Assembly (NCBI GenBank): GCA_949285425.1
Contig: CASEAJ010000108.1
Coordinates: 1 to 34,235, forward strand
Length of the DNA: 34,235 nucleotides
DNA from: an uncultured Porphyromonadaceae bacterium
GTDB taxonomy: Bacteria > Bacteroidota > Bacteroidia > Bacteroidales > Paludibacteraceae
Reading direction: 5' to 3'
In this document: positions 14,690 to 21,150 of the stretch, piece by piece
Layout of the letters: each line of letters begins with the position of its first letter
Position numbering within the stretch: the first letter of the stretch is position 1
Notes under the pieces: generated by a model
Databases searched by the model: none
The model's input: the letters and a program-made list of their open reading frames with translations, nothing else
Told to the model about the DNA's origin: nothing
Position numbers and translations under genes: made by a program

Positions 14690-16050
14690 AAGTCATCCCC
14701 TTCAAATGTGCCCAAAGTTTCCTTCAATATTTCGCTCACCGACGGGTGGGGGAACACACAACGCAACCATTTTTCCACCGTCAGTTCCTGTTCCACTGCC
14801 AGGGTGGCAGTCGTTATGATTTCGGATGACGGATTGCCCAGCATGTGCACGCCGAGTATGCGGTCATCCTCGCCCACCAGTATCTTGCACAAGCCGTTCG
14901 CCCCTTCGTTCTCGGCCACAAACCGTCCCGAATAAGTCATGGGCAGACGCAATGCCTCGTATTTCACATCCTTGCCCGCCAGGCTCTCTTCCGTTTCGCC
15001 CACTCCCGCCACTTCGGGAAGGGTGTACACCACCCCCGGGATGGCCCGGTACGACATGGAGTCATACTCTCCACGGATATGGTTCACCGCCACCTCCGCC
15101 TCGCGCACAGCCGTATGCGCCAGCATGGAAAAACCGGTGACATCGCCCACGGCAAACACATTCTGGTCGGACGTACGCATGTGTTCATCCACCACAATGC
15201 CGCCGTTGCGGGTCTTTTCCAGTCCGAGCGATTCCAGTCCGAAACCGACGGTATTGGGACGCCGGCCTACACTGAGCAGCACCCGCTCGGCCTGCACAGC
15301 CTGCACCTCACCGCCTTTTTCAAACAGCAGGTCCTCCTCCTTCAACTCCAGCACCCGGCTCTGCAAATGGAACACCACGCCCTTTTTCTCCAGTTCTTCA
15401 CGCAACATGCGGCTTATTTCGCGATCCATGTTTCCCAAAATCTCATCCTGCATTTCAATCACCGTCACCTGCGTGCCCAAGGTGTTGTAAAGCGAAGCGA
15501 ACTCCATGCCTATGACACCGCCGCCAATGATGGCCACGCTTGCCGGACGTTCCTTTGCCGCCAGGGCCTCCCGGCTGCTCCACACCCGGTCGCTGTCAAT
15601 GCCCGGAATGGGCGGCACCACGTTGGACGAACCCGTACACACCATCATATTCCGCATGAGGTAGGATTCGCCGCCACATTCCACCTTGAGTTCCTTTTCC
15701 TCGCGCCCCGCAACAAACGCCTCGCCCTTGACCACGGTTATGTTCTCATGATTCAGGCGGGCACGCACACCGGCCACCAGCTTGCGCACCACCTTGTTCT
15801 TGCGCGCCACCACCTTGCCATAGTCCACCGCAACGCCATCCACCGTCACACCGTACTTCGAGGCATGACGCGCATGGTCATAGAGTTTGGCGCTGTACAA
15901 CAACGTTTTGGTAGGAATGCATCCTTCGTTGAGGCACACCCCTCCCACTTCGTCTTTTTCAAACAAAACGACTTTGAGTCCCAGTTTTGCAGCATGTTCC
16001 GCCGCCGTGTATCCGGCAGGACCCCCTCCGATAATTCCCAAATCGTACAT
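14686..16050 (-). CDS. lpdA: Dihydrolipoyl dehydrogenase
   Basis: 454 residues from ATG 16050, where the FAD-binding strand begins at once (YDLGIIGGGPAGYTAAEHA). An in-frame start 48 bases upstream would add a non-homologous tail. The redox-active disulfide is Cys39/Cys44 in GGVCLNEGCIPTK. A second GxGxxG (IIGGGVIGMEFAS) binds NAD. The C-terminal dimerisation domain ends with FPHPSVSEI, where His and Glu form the catalytic dyad. It reoxidises dihydrolipoyl groups of 2-oxo-acid dehydrogenase or glycine-cleavage complexes in the cytoplasm. No E1, E2 or glycine-cleavage genes are in the window. It is the first gene of the six-gene run, with a long leader that contains palindrome array C. Confidence 0.95.
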   Translation of the reverse strand: MYDLGIIGGGPAGYTAAEHAAKLGLKVVLFEKDEVGGVCLNEGCIPTKTLLYSAKLYDHARHASKYGVTVDGVAVDYGKVVARKNKVVRKLVAGVRARLNHENITVVKGEAFVAGREEKELKVECGGESYLMRNMMVCTGSSNVVPPIPGIDSDRVWSSREALAAKERPASVAIIGGGVIGMEFASLYNTLGTQVTVIEMQDEILGNMDREISRMLREELEKKGVVFHLQSRVLELKEEDLLFEKGGEVQAVQAERVLLSVGRRPNTVGFGLESLGLEKTRNGGIVVDEHMRTSDQNVFAVGDVTGFSMLAHTAVREAEVAVNHIRGEYDSMSYRAIPGVVYTLPEVAGVGETEESLAGKDVKYEALRLPMTYSGRFVAENEGANGLCKILVGEDDRILGVHMLGNPSSEIITTATLAVEQELTVEKWLRCVFPHPSVSEILKETLGTFEGDDL

Positions 16051-16188
16051 AATGACAAACGTTTTAAGGACAAGACAAACCGGCATGCCACACGTCACAA
16101 CCGGAATCGCCGTCCTTCATTATAAATATTCCAATCCAAACGCAAAAACCGGTTCATGCCGATGGTCTTTCGGTTCCAGCCGCATAAA

Positions 16189-16284
16189 GTTATCGTCCCA
16201 CAGCCGTGGGACACGTGTATCACGGCCGTGGGACACGTGTCCCATATATGTGAGACGCGTGTCCCACATTCGTGGGACGATAAC
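16189..16284. repeat. Palindrome array C: four GTCCCAC units
   Basis: Four 18-bp near-palindromes at 16195-16212, 16217-16234, 16239-16256 and 16261-16278, of the form GTCCCAC-nnnn-GTGGGAC. They are separated by 4-bp spacers ACGT, ACGT and GCGT, giving an exact 22-bp period. The whole array is bracketed by GTTATC (16189-16194) and GATAAC (16279-16284), so it is itself one large inverted repeat. The flank read on the minus strand continues ACTTTATGCG, as beside array A. Confidence 0.92.
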
Positions 16285-16336
16285 ATCATGCGCATAAAAA
16301 CACCACATGCACCGCATGCAAGCATAACCGGCTCCG

Positions 16337-16344
16337 CAAATATA
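16337..16344 (-). promoter_or_regulatory. Possible -7 box of the lpdA operon
   Basis: The minus strand reads TATATTTG, a perfect TAnnTTTG. Transcription from it would give a leader of about 280 nt carrying array C before the lpdA ATG at 16050. No closer match was found. Confidence 0.45.
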
Positions 16345-16539
16345 GCGAAAGTCGAAAGCAGAAGCAAACGAAAACAAAGTTTTCAGTTTGATTATGCTGA
16401 GACATACCATATTATCCACCCCTCGTCAAGCTCCGATGGTTGTGGAGAGAGTCCCGCTACTCACTACCCGCTCCTCGCTCCTATCATCCCCACAATCTCA
16501 TAATTTTCACTCCCTGTTTTCTTTATCCACAAAAAACAC

Positions 16540-16547
16540 TAACTTTG
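16540..16547 (+). promoter_or_regulatory. -7 box of the fba promoter
   Basis: TAACTTTG is a perfect TAnnTTTG, 35 bases before the fba ATG, in an AT-rich stretch with TGTTTT about 20 bases upstream as a weak -33 candidate. The spacing suits a short leader. Confidence 0.75.
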
Positions 16548-16582
16548 CAGTCTTGATTTATCAAACTTAAACATCAACAATT

Positions 16583-17587
16583 ATGGTAAACTACAAAGAC
16601 TTAGGGCTTGTAAACACAAGAGAAATGTTTGCAAAAGCCATTAAAGGCGGCTATGCCATCCCTGCATTCAACTTCAACAACATGGAACAGATGCAGGCCA
16701 TCATCAAAGCAGCGGTAGAAACTAAATCTCCGGTCATCCTGCAAGTATCCAAGGGCGCACGCCAATATGCCAACGCCACATTGCTGCGCTACATGGCTCA
16801 AGGCGCTGTAGAATATGCCAAAGAACTGGGTTGCGAAAAACCCGAAATCGTGCTGCACCTCGACCACGGCGACAGCTTCGAACTGTGCAAATCATGCATT
16901 GACATGGGTTTCTCTTCAGTCATGATCGACGGTTCGCACCTGCCTTATGAAGAAAACGTGGCTTTGACCAAGAAAGTGGTTGAATATGCCCACCAGTTCG
17001 ATGTAACCGTTGAAGGCGAACTCGGCGTATTGGCCGGTGTGGAAGACGAAGTATCGGCCGAACACCACACTTACACCAACCCCGAAGAAGTAATTGACTT
17101 CGCTACCCGCACCGGTTGCGACTCGCTGGCTATCTCCATCGGTACTTCTCACGGAGCTTACAAGTTCACTCCCGAACAGTGCACCATCGACCCGCAGACC
17201 GGCCGCATGGTTCCCCCTCCATTGGCATTCGACGTATTGGACGCCGTAATGGAAAAACTCCCGGGATTCCCCATCGTACTCCACGGTTCGTCTTCAGTGC
17301 CCCAGGAAGAAGTTGAAACCATCAACAAATACGGAGGCGCATTGAAAGCCGCTATCGGTATTCCGGAAGAATGGTTGCGCAAAGCCGCCAAGTCAGCCGT
17401 TTGCAAAATCAACATCGACTCTGACTCTCGTCTGGCCATGACCGCTGCCATCCGTAAAGTGTTCGTAGAAAAACCGGCCGAATTCGACCCGCGCAAATAC
17501 CTCGGTCCGGCCCGCGACAACATGGAAAAACTGTACAAACACAAAATCATCAACGTACTCGGCTCAGACAACAAACTGTCTTGCTAA
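16583..17587 (+). CDS. fba: Fructose-bisphosphate aldolase, class II
   Basis: 334 residues. It cleaves fructose-1,6-bisphosphate into glyceraldehyde-3-phosphate and dihydroxyacetone phosphate (glycolysis and the reverse) in the cytoplasm, using zinc. Key segments: AIPAFNFNNMEQ (25-36), VLHLDHGD (90-97) with Asp94 as proton donor and His95 as zinc ligand, VEGELGVLAG with its conserved acidic residue, SIGTSHGAYK with the second zinc histidine, and VLHGSSS with the third. The length and insert pattern match the longer class IIA/B enzymes typical of Bacteroidetes. It is monocistronic, with a strong promoter box and a strong terminator, and codon use is regular, as for a highly expressed gene. Confidence 0.97.
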   Translation: MVNYKDLGLVNTREMFAKAIKGGYAIPAFNFNNMEQMQAIIKAAVETKSPVILQVSKGARQYANATLLRYMAQGAVEYAKELGCEKPEIVLHLDHGDSFELCKSCIDMGFSSVMIDGSHLPYEENVALTKKVVEYAHQFDVTVEGELGVLAGVEDEVSAEHHTYTNPEEVIDFATRTGCDSLAISIGTSHGAYKFTPEQCTIDPQTGRMVPPPLAFDVLDAVMEKLPGFPIVLHGSSSVPQEEVETINKYGGALKAAIGIPEEWLRKAAKSAVCKINIDSDSRLAMTAAIRKVFVEKPAEFDPRKYLGPARDNMEKLYKHKIINVLGSDNKLSC

Positions 17588-17610
17588 GCCACAACGCATG
17601 ATTTTTCACA

Positions 17611-17653
17611 CAAACACCCCGGCAGGAATCTTCCTGCCGGGGTGTTGTTTTTT
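17611..17653 (+). terminator. Intrinsic terminator of fba
   Basis: ACCCCGGCAGGAA pairs with TTCCTGCCGGGGT around a two-base gap, stem about 15 bp with one bulge, followed by TTTTTT at 17648-17653. It lies about 25 bases after the stop codon. Confidence 0.93.
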
Positions 17654-17829
17654 ATACCTTCCTCAGCGACGGACGGCAACCCATCGCCCTCAGTCTGTTT
17701 TTATGTGTTTATGCAACCCTGTGCCACGTTTCGGCACTCTTGCATGATACTTTTGTCCCCAGGTACACGCAAGCGGCAGTCTGCGATATGTTTTTCAACT
17801 GTTGTCAAGAACTTTCCAATTATTTTACA

Positions 17830-17837
17830 TACCTTTG
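17830..17837 (+). promoter_or_regulatory. -7 box upstream of the small-protein locus
   Basis: TACCTTTG is a perfect TAnnTTTG, with TTGTC at about 17805 as a plausible -33 element. A second perfect box, TACTTTTG, is at 17748-17755. Initiation here would give a leader of about 400 nt before the ATG at 18248. Confidence 0.55.
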
Positions 17838-17844
17838 CGGAAGT

Positions 17845-18247
17845 AACATAATACTAAACGAGAAAGAACGAAACAGACACTCCCATTTTGATTTAGACAT
17901 ATTGCATTACGTGCAGACGATTATTTGATTCGGTTAAATCTGGTAAATTTCAACAAGGAATCTGAAAATAATAAGTCTGGCATGTTTGTACCCGACCAAG
18001 GGCGCAGACTGCTTTTTCATTATTTTTGATTCCGGGCTTTACCAGAGCCTTACCGAAGAAATAAGGGAAAGTGGGGGCTGTGTCCTTTTTTTGTGTGAAC
18101 AAATCAACAACAGAAACACACATTTGCTTTGGCTTGCCAACCCGGGAAGCAGGTAAAAGACAAATGTCCGGCTTTGTGTTTTCTGTCAATAATTAATAAC
18201 CTTCGTCCTTGCGAAGCCGGAGGATGAAATAAAAACATTATTATATC
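17845..18247 (+). promoter_or_regulatory. Long structured leader or independent small RNA
   Basis: About 400 nt with no plus-strand gene but several good stems. AGTCTG (17975) pairs with CAGACT (about 18005) around a CCC/GGG hairpin. AAGGGA with TCCTTT followed by a T run (18062-18092) is terminator-like. ACAGAAACACA-CATTTG (about 18110-18126) pairs with CAAATG...TGTGTTTTCTGT (18161-18187) around an inner GCTT/AAGC stem. CTTCG-TCCTTG-CGAAG (about 18202-18217) comes last. The mix of a mid-leader terminator and a stem just before the small ORF suggests either a regulated 5' leader or a roughly 250-nt small RNA plus a second transcript. No Rfam family is recognised. Confidence 0.45.
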
Positions 18248-18391
18248 ATGTATTCTTTAAATTTTCCGAACGGTAACGTTCAGACTTATGCAAATTTAGC
18301 TGAATTACAAAATGCAGCAAGAGCTTTGGGTGGTGAAGCTAAAGTAATCTCCAGCAGCAACAAAACCTATGCATTTGTACCTAAAAAGTAA
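18248..18391 (+). CDS. Small 47-residue protein of unknown function
   Basis: 47 codons, ATG to TAA. The protein starts MYSLNFPNGNVQTYANLAEL and ends SNKTYAFVPKK. It has no signal peptide or membrane segment, and is predicted as a small soluble domain: an amphipathic helix (NLAELQNAARALGG) between two beta-like parts (EAKVISS, KTYAFVP). Codon use is ordinary for the window. It is preceded by the structured leader and a GGAGG at about 18220, too far upstream for a normal Shine-Dalgarno. A stem (18433-18464) follows. I do not recognise the family. Its clean composition, compact fold-like pattern and dedicated leader argue for a real gene. Confidence 0.6.
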   Translation: MYSLNFPNGNVQTYANLAELQNAARALGGEAKVISSSNKTYAFVPKK

Positions 18392-18432
18392 AAAAGCGTG
18401 AGTTCAATGTAAGATTGGAACATAGCAAGTTG

Positions 18433-18464
18433 CCCGTCATTGACAAATTTATATCAATGGCGGG
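18433..18464 (+). terminator. Hairpin after the 47-residue ORF; terminator or translation-control stem
   Basis: CCCGTCATTGA (18433-18443) pairs over 11 bp (one G-T wobble) with TCAATGGCGGG (18454-18464), then TTTCTT. It may terminate the small-protein transcript. The ATG of the next short ORF (18457) is inside the 3' arm, so it could instead hide that start codon. Confidence 0.5.
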
Positions 18465-18531
18465 TTTCTTGTCAAAGAAACAATGTGCAGTGATAGCAGA
18501 CTGCGTATTTGTAATGAAACCACCGGAATGA
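18457..18531 (+). CDS. Possible very small ORF (24 residues)
   Basis: The ATG at 18457 opens 24 codons (MAGFLSKKQCAVIADCVFVM and four more) ending TGA at 18531. The frame is also open upstream to the stop at 18382-18384, with no standard start codon in that part except a TTG at 18415, so the 47-residue gene's end and this frame are in adjacent -1 register. Its stop overlaps the next ATG as ATGA. Short length makes chance possible; no family is recognised. The hairpin at 18433-18464 covers its start. Confidence 0.3.
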   Translation: MAGFLSKKQCAVIADCVFVMKPPE

Positions 18532-18647
18532 AACAGAATGAGAATCAACACAATTTCCGCATCGTTCATGCGACCGGGCTTGTTGCCATAATTCTCTTTC
18601 TTGTCTTCAATCTTATATTTTCCTGCAACGACAAAAATTCCTTGTAA
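18528..18647 (+). CDS. Possible small membrane peptide (39 residues)
   Basis: 39 codons from the ATG at 18528, overlapping the previous short ORF by ATGA. The N-terminus is polar and basic (MKQNENQHNFRIVHATG). It is followed by one strongly hydrophobic segment, LVAIILFLVFNLIFSC, and a short polar tail (NDKNSL). The shape is that of a single-pass membrane peptide, or of a lipoprotein with a lipobox-like IFSC. Small hydrophobic peptides of this kind occur as type I toxins and as membrane regulators, but nothing here proves either. Kept because of the coupled overlap and the clean transmembrane pattern. Confidence 0.35.
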   Translation: MKQNENQHNFRIVHATGLVAIILFLVFNLIFSCNDKNSL

Positions 18648-18673
18648 AAATCATGCCATACAATAAATATCTG

Positions 18674-18681
18674 TAACTTTG
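18674..18681 (+). promoter_or_regulatory. -7 box upstream of the UDG-like gene
   Basis: TAACTTTG is a perfect TAnnTTTG, about 165 bases before the ATG at 18848. A clear -33 box was not found. Confidence 0.4.
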
Positions 18682-18808
18682 GATTATGAGAGCATAGTAG
18701 CAATCGTTTAAATATTATTCCCTTCACTATAAACTTAATACTTTATATTCCTTATATCCAATAAAATAATTTTATTTTTAGATCAAACTCACGTTAAAAA
18801 CAATCATG

Positions 18809-18834
18809 TACTGTCTCCCTCAAAGTAGACAGTA
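18809..18834 (+). promoter_or_regulatory. Inverted repeat just before the UDG-like gene
   Basis: TACTGTCT (18809-18816) and AGACAGTA (18827-18834) are perfect 8-bp inverted arms around a 10-base loop, ending 13 bases before the start codon. It could be an operator for a dimeric repressor or an RNA hairpin that limits translation. Confidence 0.5.
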
Positions 18835-18847
18835 GAATTAAAAAATC

Positions 18848-19576
18848 ATGAAAATGAAAAATTACAATGAACAACTGGACGAACTATTCAAGGAATGGGA
18901 AGCCCAAAGCATTGCCAACGGAGATGGCGTAATTTCAAAAGACGGTTTAATGCGCAAACTTCATGCAGATGTAAATGAATTATGGGAAAAGTCTGTCAAG
19001 AAAGTTATGTTTCTGGTGAAAGACCAACCGAATGGAGGAGGCGATGATACACGCAATTGGTTGGTGTTGCCGGATGAACATCCTTGGGCAAAACGTAACA
19101 GAGAAGCAAGCTCTGTATTTCTAAAAAGGTTAGCTTTATTGCTTTATGGATTTACTTATAATGTGACTGACTTTGGGGCCATTGACGAGAAAGAGGCTGT
19201 GAAATGTTTTAATGAAGTCCCATTTGCTTTTATTGAAACAAAAAAGCAAAGTGGCGGCACATCGGTGAAAGACAAAGTAATGGATATATATATTAACAAG
19301 TACAAAGATTTCCTGTTGAAAGAAATAGCCATTCTTGAACCTAATATTATTGTCTGTTGTGGAGGGCCTCAATATAATTTTGCACTGAACACACTCTATA
19401 AAAAGGAAGACCTGGAATGCATAGACCAAAATGTCTATTTTGACAAGACAAAAAATGTGTTAGTGATCTATTCGCCCCATCCACGTATACAGAAGATAAG
19501 TCATGCTAAGTTTTACGAGTGGGTTATGTGGCATTATGAGCAATTCCTCAAAAAATATCCTGATTTCTTAAAATAG
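18848..19576 (+). CDS. Uracil-DNA glycosylase-superfamily-like protein
   Basis: 242 residues. Start at 18848; the Met at codon 3 is an alternative. The pattern is weakly that of the UDG fold: VMFLVKDQPNGGGDDTRNW (53-71) at the place of the family's first active-site loop, EIAILEPNIIVCCGG, a strand followed by a Gly-rich turn that resembles the K.DP..I...G strand of UDGs, and VLVIYSPHPR near residue 205 at the place of the HPSP loop. The catalytic Asp/Asn of motif 1 cannot be placed with certainty, so excision activity is not claimed. The gene is AT-richer than its neighbours, lies between the small-ORF locus and a damaged rtcB, and looks recently acquired. A role in DNA repair or phage defence is inference. 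Confidence 0.5.
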   Translation: MKMKNYNEQLDELFKEWEAQSIANGDGVISKDGLMRKLHADVNELWEKSVKKVMFLVKDQPNGGGDDTRNWLVLPDEHPWAKRNREASSVFLKRLALLLYGFTYNVTDFGAIDEKEAVKCFNEVPFAFIETKKQSGGTSVKDKVMDIYINKYKDFLLKEIAILEPNIIVCCGGPQYNFALNTLYKKEDLECIDQNVYFDKTKNVLVIYSPHPRIQKISHAKFYEWVMWHYEQFLKKYPDFLK

Positions 19577-19739
19577 TGGTTACCCATACGAAATATGCGT
19601 TTTTTCTGTGAAATATTTCAAATACAGGAACGCTCTGATTTTGTACATCAGACTTAAAACAAAATGATACGGATGCAATCAAAAGTACAAAACAAAAGTT
19701 TCATGAAATCGTAATCCACCTTCAAGATATGCTTAATAA

Positions 19740-19865
19740 GAGGACACCAAGGACGAATCGCCCATGGCATACAAACCAGCCGAAGAAATTCGGGAAAATA
19801 TCCACGACATCGTGGACATAATAGCCAACATAAAACCCATGTTCAACTTCAAAGCTGCAGAATAG
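19740..19865 (+). pseudogene. rtcB: 3' remnant of rtcB (RNA ligase)
   Basis: The frame 19740-19865 encodes about 41 residues, including DESPMAYKPAEEIRENI and ending IKPMFNFKAAE before TAG. This is the typical C-terminal tail of bacterial RtcB (…DESPMAYK…, …V.I…P.YNFKA.E). Two stop codons stand directly upstream in frame (19734-19739), and nothing like the rest of the roughly 400-residue RtcB is present before it. Its stop is 41 bp before the metallophosphoesterase, as expected for a former first gene of that operon. The 5' part was probably lost when the UDG-like segment arrived. Translation from the ATG at 19764 could make a 33-residue peptide, but this is unlikely to matter. Confidence 0.6.
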
Positions 19866-19906
19866 ATTTACAGATAAAACAAAACATATATAAATCCCCA
19901 CAAAAC

Positions 19907-20530
19907 ATGATACAGACTATCCTTTGCTTGTCAGACACACACAACGCTCACCGCCGATTAAGTCGACTGCCGGAAGCAGACGTGCTGGTACATTGTGGCG
20001 ACTGCACCGAATATGGTACGGAAGAGGAAACTTTGGACTTTTTGCAGTGGCTCTGTGAGTTACCCTACCGCCACAAACTGTTTGTACCCGGCAACCACGA
20101 TGTATGCCTGCACGGGGCAACGGTCGAAGGACTGGACCCGAACTGCCACCTGCTTGCCAACTCAGGCATCACCATCGAGGGAGTGCACTTCTACGGACTT
20201 CCGTTCTTCATCGAAGGCTTCGAAGACAGCCTGATACACTCCATTCCATCCAACATGGATATACTCATCTCGCACCTGCCTCCGCTAGGCATGCTCGATG
20301 AGTCGGGCATGGAAGGCATATCGGCACATTACGGAAGTGAATTGCTTTCCCGACACATCCGACACATCCAGCCTTCATACTGCCTGTTCGGTCACGTACA
20401 TGCCGGTTACGGCTACCGAATATCAGAAAACATTACATACGTAAATGCGGCTATCATCAACGATGGAGGAAGCATGAACAAACCCATTCTTCTGCAAATA
20501 AACATACCTTCTCAAAAAAAGACAACATGA
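19907..20530 (+). CDS. Calcineurin-like metallophosphoesterase
   Basis: 207 residues. All metallophosphoesterase motifs are present in order: LSDTH (9-12; Asp10, His12), HCGD (Asp32), PGNHD (61-65; Asn63, His64, Asp65), ISHLPP (His123) and FGHVHAG (161-167; His163, His165). These bind two metal ions and hydrolyse phosphodiesters or phosphomonoesters. This short single-domain type often acts on nucleic-acid ends or cyclic nucleotides; the substrate is not readable. It overlaps the downstream exonuclease by 4 bases (ATGA) and follows the rtcB remnant by 41 bp, so an RNA- or DNA-end-processing role beside RtcB is a reasonable inference. It is cytoplasmic. Confidence 0.9.
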   Translation: MIQTILCLSDTHNAHRRLSRLPEADVLVHCGDCTEYGTEEETLDFLQWLCELPYRHKLFVPGNHDVCLHGATVEGLDPNCHLLANSGITIEGVHFYGLPFFIEGFEDSLIHSIPSNMDILISHLPPLGMLDESGMEGISAHYGSELLSRHIRHIQPSYCLFGHVHAGYGYRISENITYVNAAIINDGGSMNKPILLQINIPSQKKTT

Positions 20531-21024
20531 CCGATTTTGCAGCCATAGACTTCGAGACCGCCAACAACGAACGCTCCAGCGTATGCAGCATAGGAGTAGT
20601 CGTGGTGCGCGGAGGACAAATAACCGACAGACTGTATAGCCTCGTCCGCCCCTGCCCGAATTATTACTGCGATTGGAACACGCAAGTGCATGGGCTGACC
20701 CGTGAGGACACGGACCACGCCCCACTCTTTCCCGAAGTGTGGTCGGACATTGCCCCACACATAACTGGTCTGCCGCTTGTCGCGCACAACAGCCCGTTCG
20801 ACGAGAGTTGCCTGCGGGCAACATTCCGAACCTACGGAATGGAGTATCCCAACGACTACGTATTCCACTGTACCTGCCGGGCATCACGGCGTACATTTGG
20901 ACACGAACTGCCCAACCACCAACTGCACACCGTGGCCGCTCGTTGCGGATACGATCTCACACAGCACCATCACGCCCTGGCCGATGCCGAAGCCTGCGCC
21001 TGGATAGCAAGAGCAATATTGTAA
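20527..21024 (+). CDS. 3'-5' exonuclease, DEDDh (DnaQ-like) family
   Basis: 165 residues, a stand-alone exonuclease domain. The DEDDh residues are visible: Asp8 and Glu10 in AIDFET, Asp92 in AHNSPFD, and His148 with Asp153 in HHALADAEA. It removes nucleotides from 3' ends of DNA or RNA with two metal ions. It is similar to the epsilon proofreading subunit of Pol III, but it has no extra domains and is not near dnaE, so a repair or RNA-trimming function is more likely than proofreading. Its start overlaps the metallophosphoesterase stop (ATGA at 20527-20530), so the two are translated together. A WYL regulator gene follows 126 bp later. Confidence 0.92.
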   Translation: MTDFAAIDFETANNERSSVCSIGVVVVRGGQITDRLYSLVRPCPNYYCDWNTQVHGLTREDTDHAPLFPEVWSDIAPHITGLPLVAHNSPFDESCLRATFRTYGMEYPNDYVFHCTCRASRRTFGHELPNHQLHTVAARCGYDLTQHHHALADAEACAWIARAIL

Positions 21025-21112
21025 AGCGCAACATAGCAAATGACCCATTATATAAGCGGCACTCGGCAAAAGCTATTCAAACAAGCTTGATTGTTTTTGC
21101 GCTCACTTGCAT

Positions 21113-21120
21113 TATCTTTG
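21113..21120 (+). promoter_or_regulatory. -7 box of the WYL regulator gene
   Basis: TATCTTTG, a perfect TAnnTTTG, 30 bases before the ATG at 21151. TTGATTG at about 21087 is a possible -33 element. Confidence 0.65.
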
Positions 21121-21150
21121 AACAAACAAACAACAAACACCGGAAACATC

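Noticed and set aside
17950..18189. 79-codon minus-strand frame in the structured leader
   Set aside because: It has no promoter or recognisable domain and lies over RNA stems; its openness is better explained by structure than by coding.
18382..18391. Programmed -1 frameshift at CCTAAAAAGTAA joining the 47-residue ORF to the following frame
   Set aside because: The A-rich run is suggestive, but re-pairing of the P-site tRNA would fall on TAA, so it does not meet the X-XXY-YYZ rule; kept only as an open frame note.
18381..18569. Minus-strand frame of 62 codons opposite the small ORFs
   Set aside because: The plus-strand frames have the coupled ATGA overlap and a transmembrane pattern; this one has neither.
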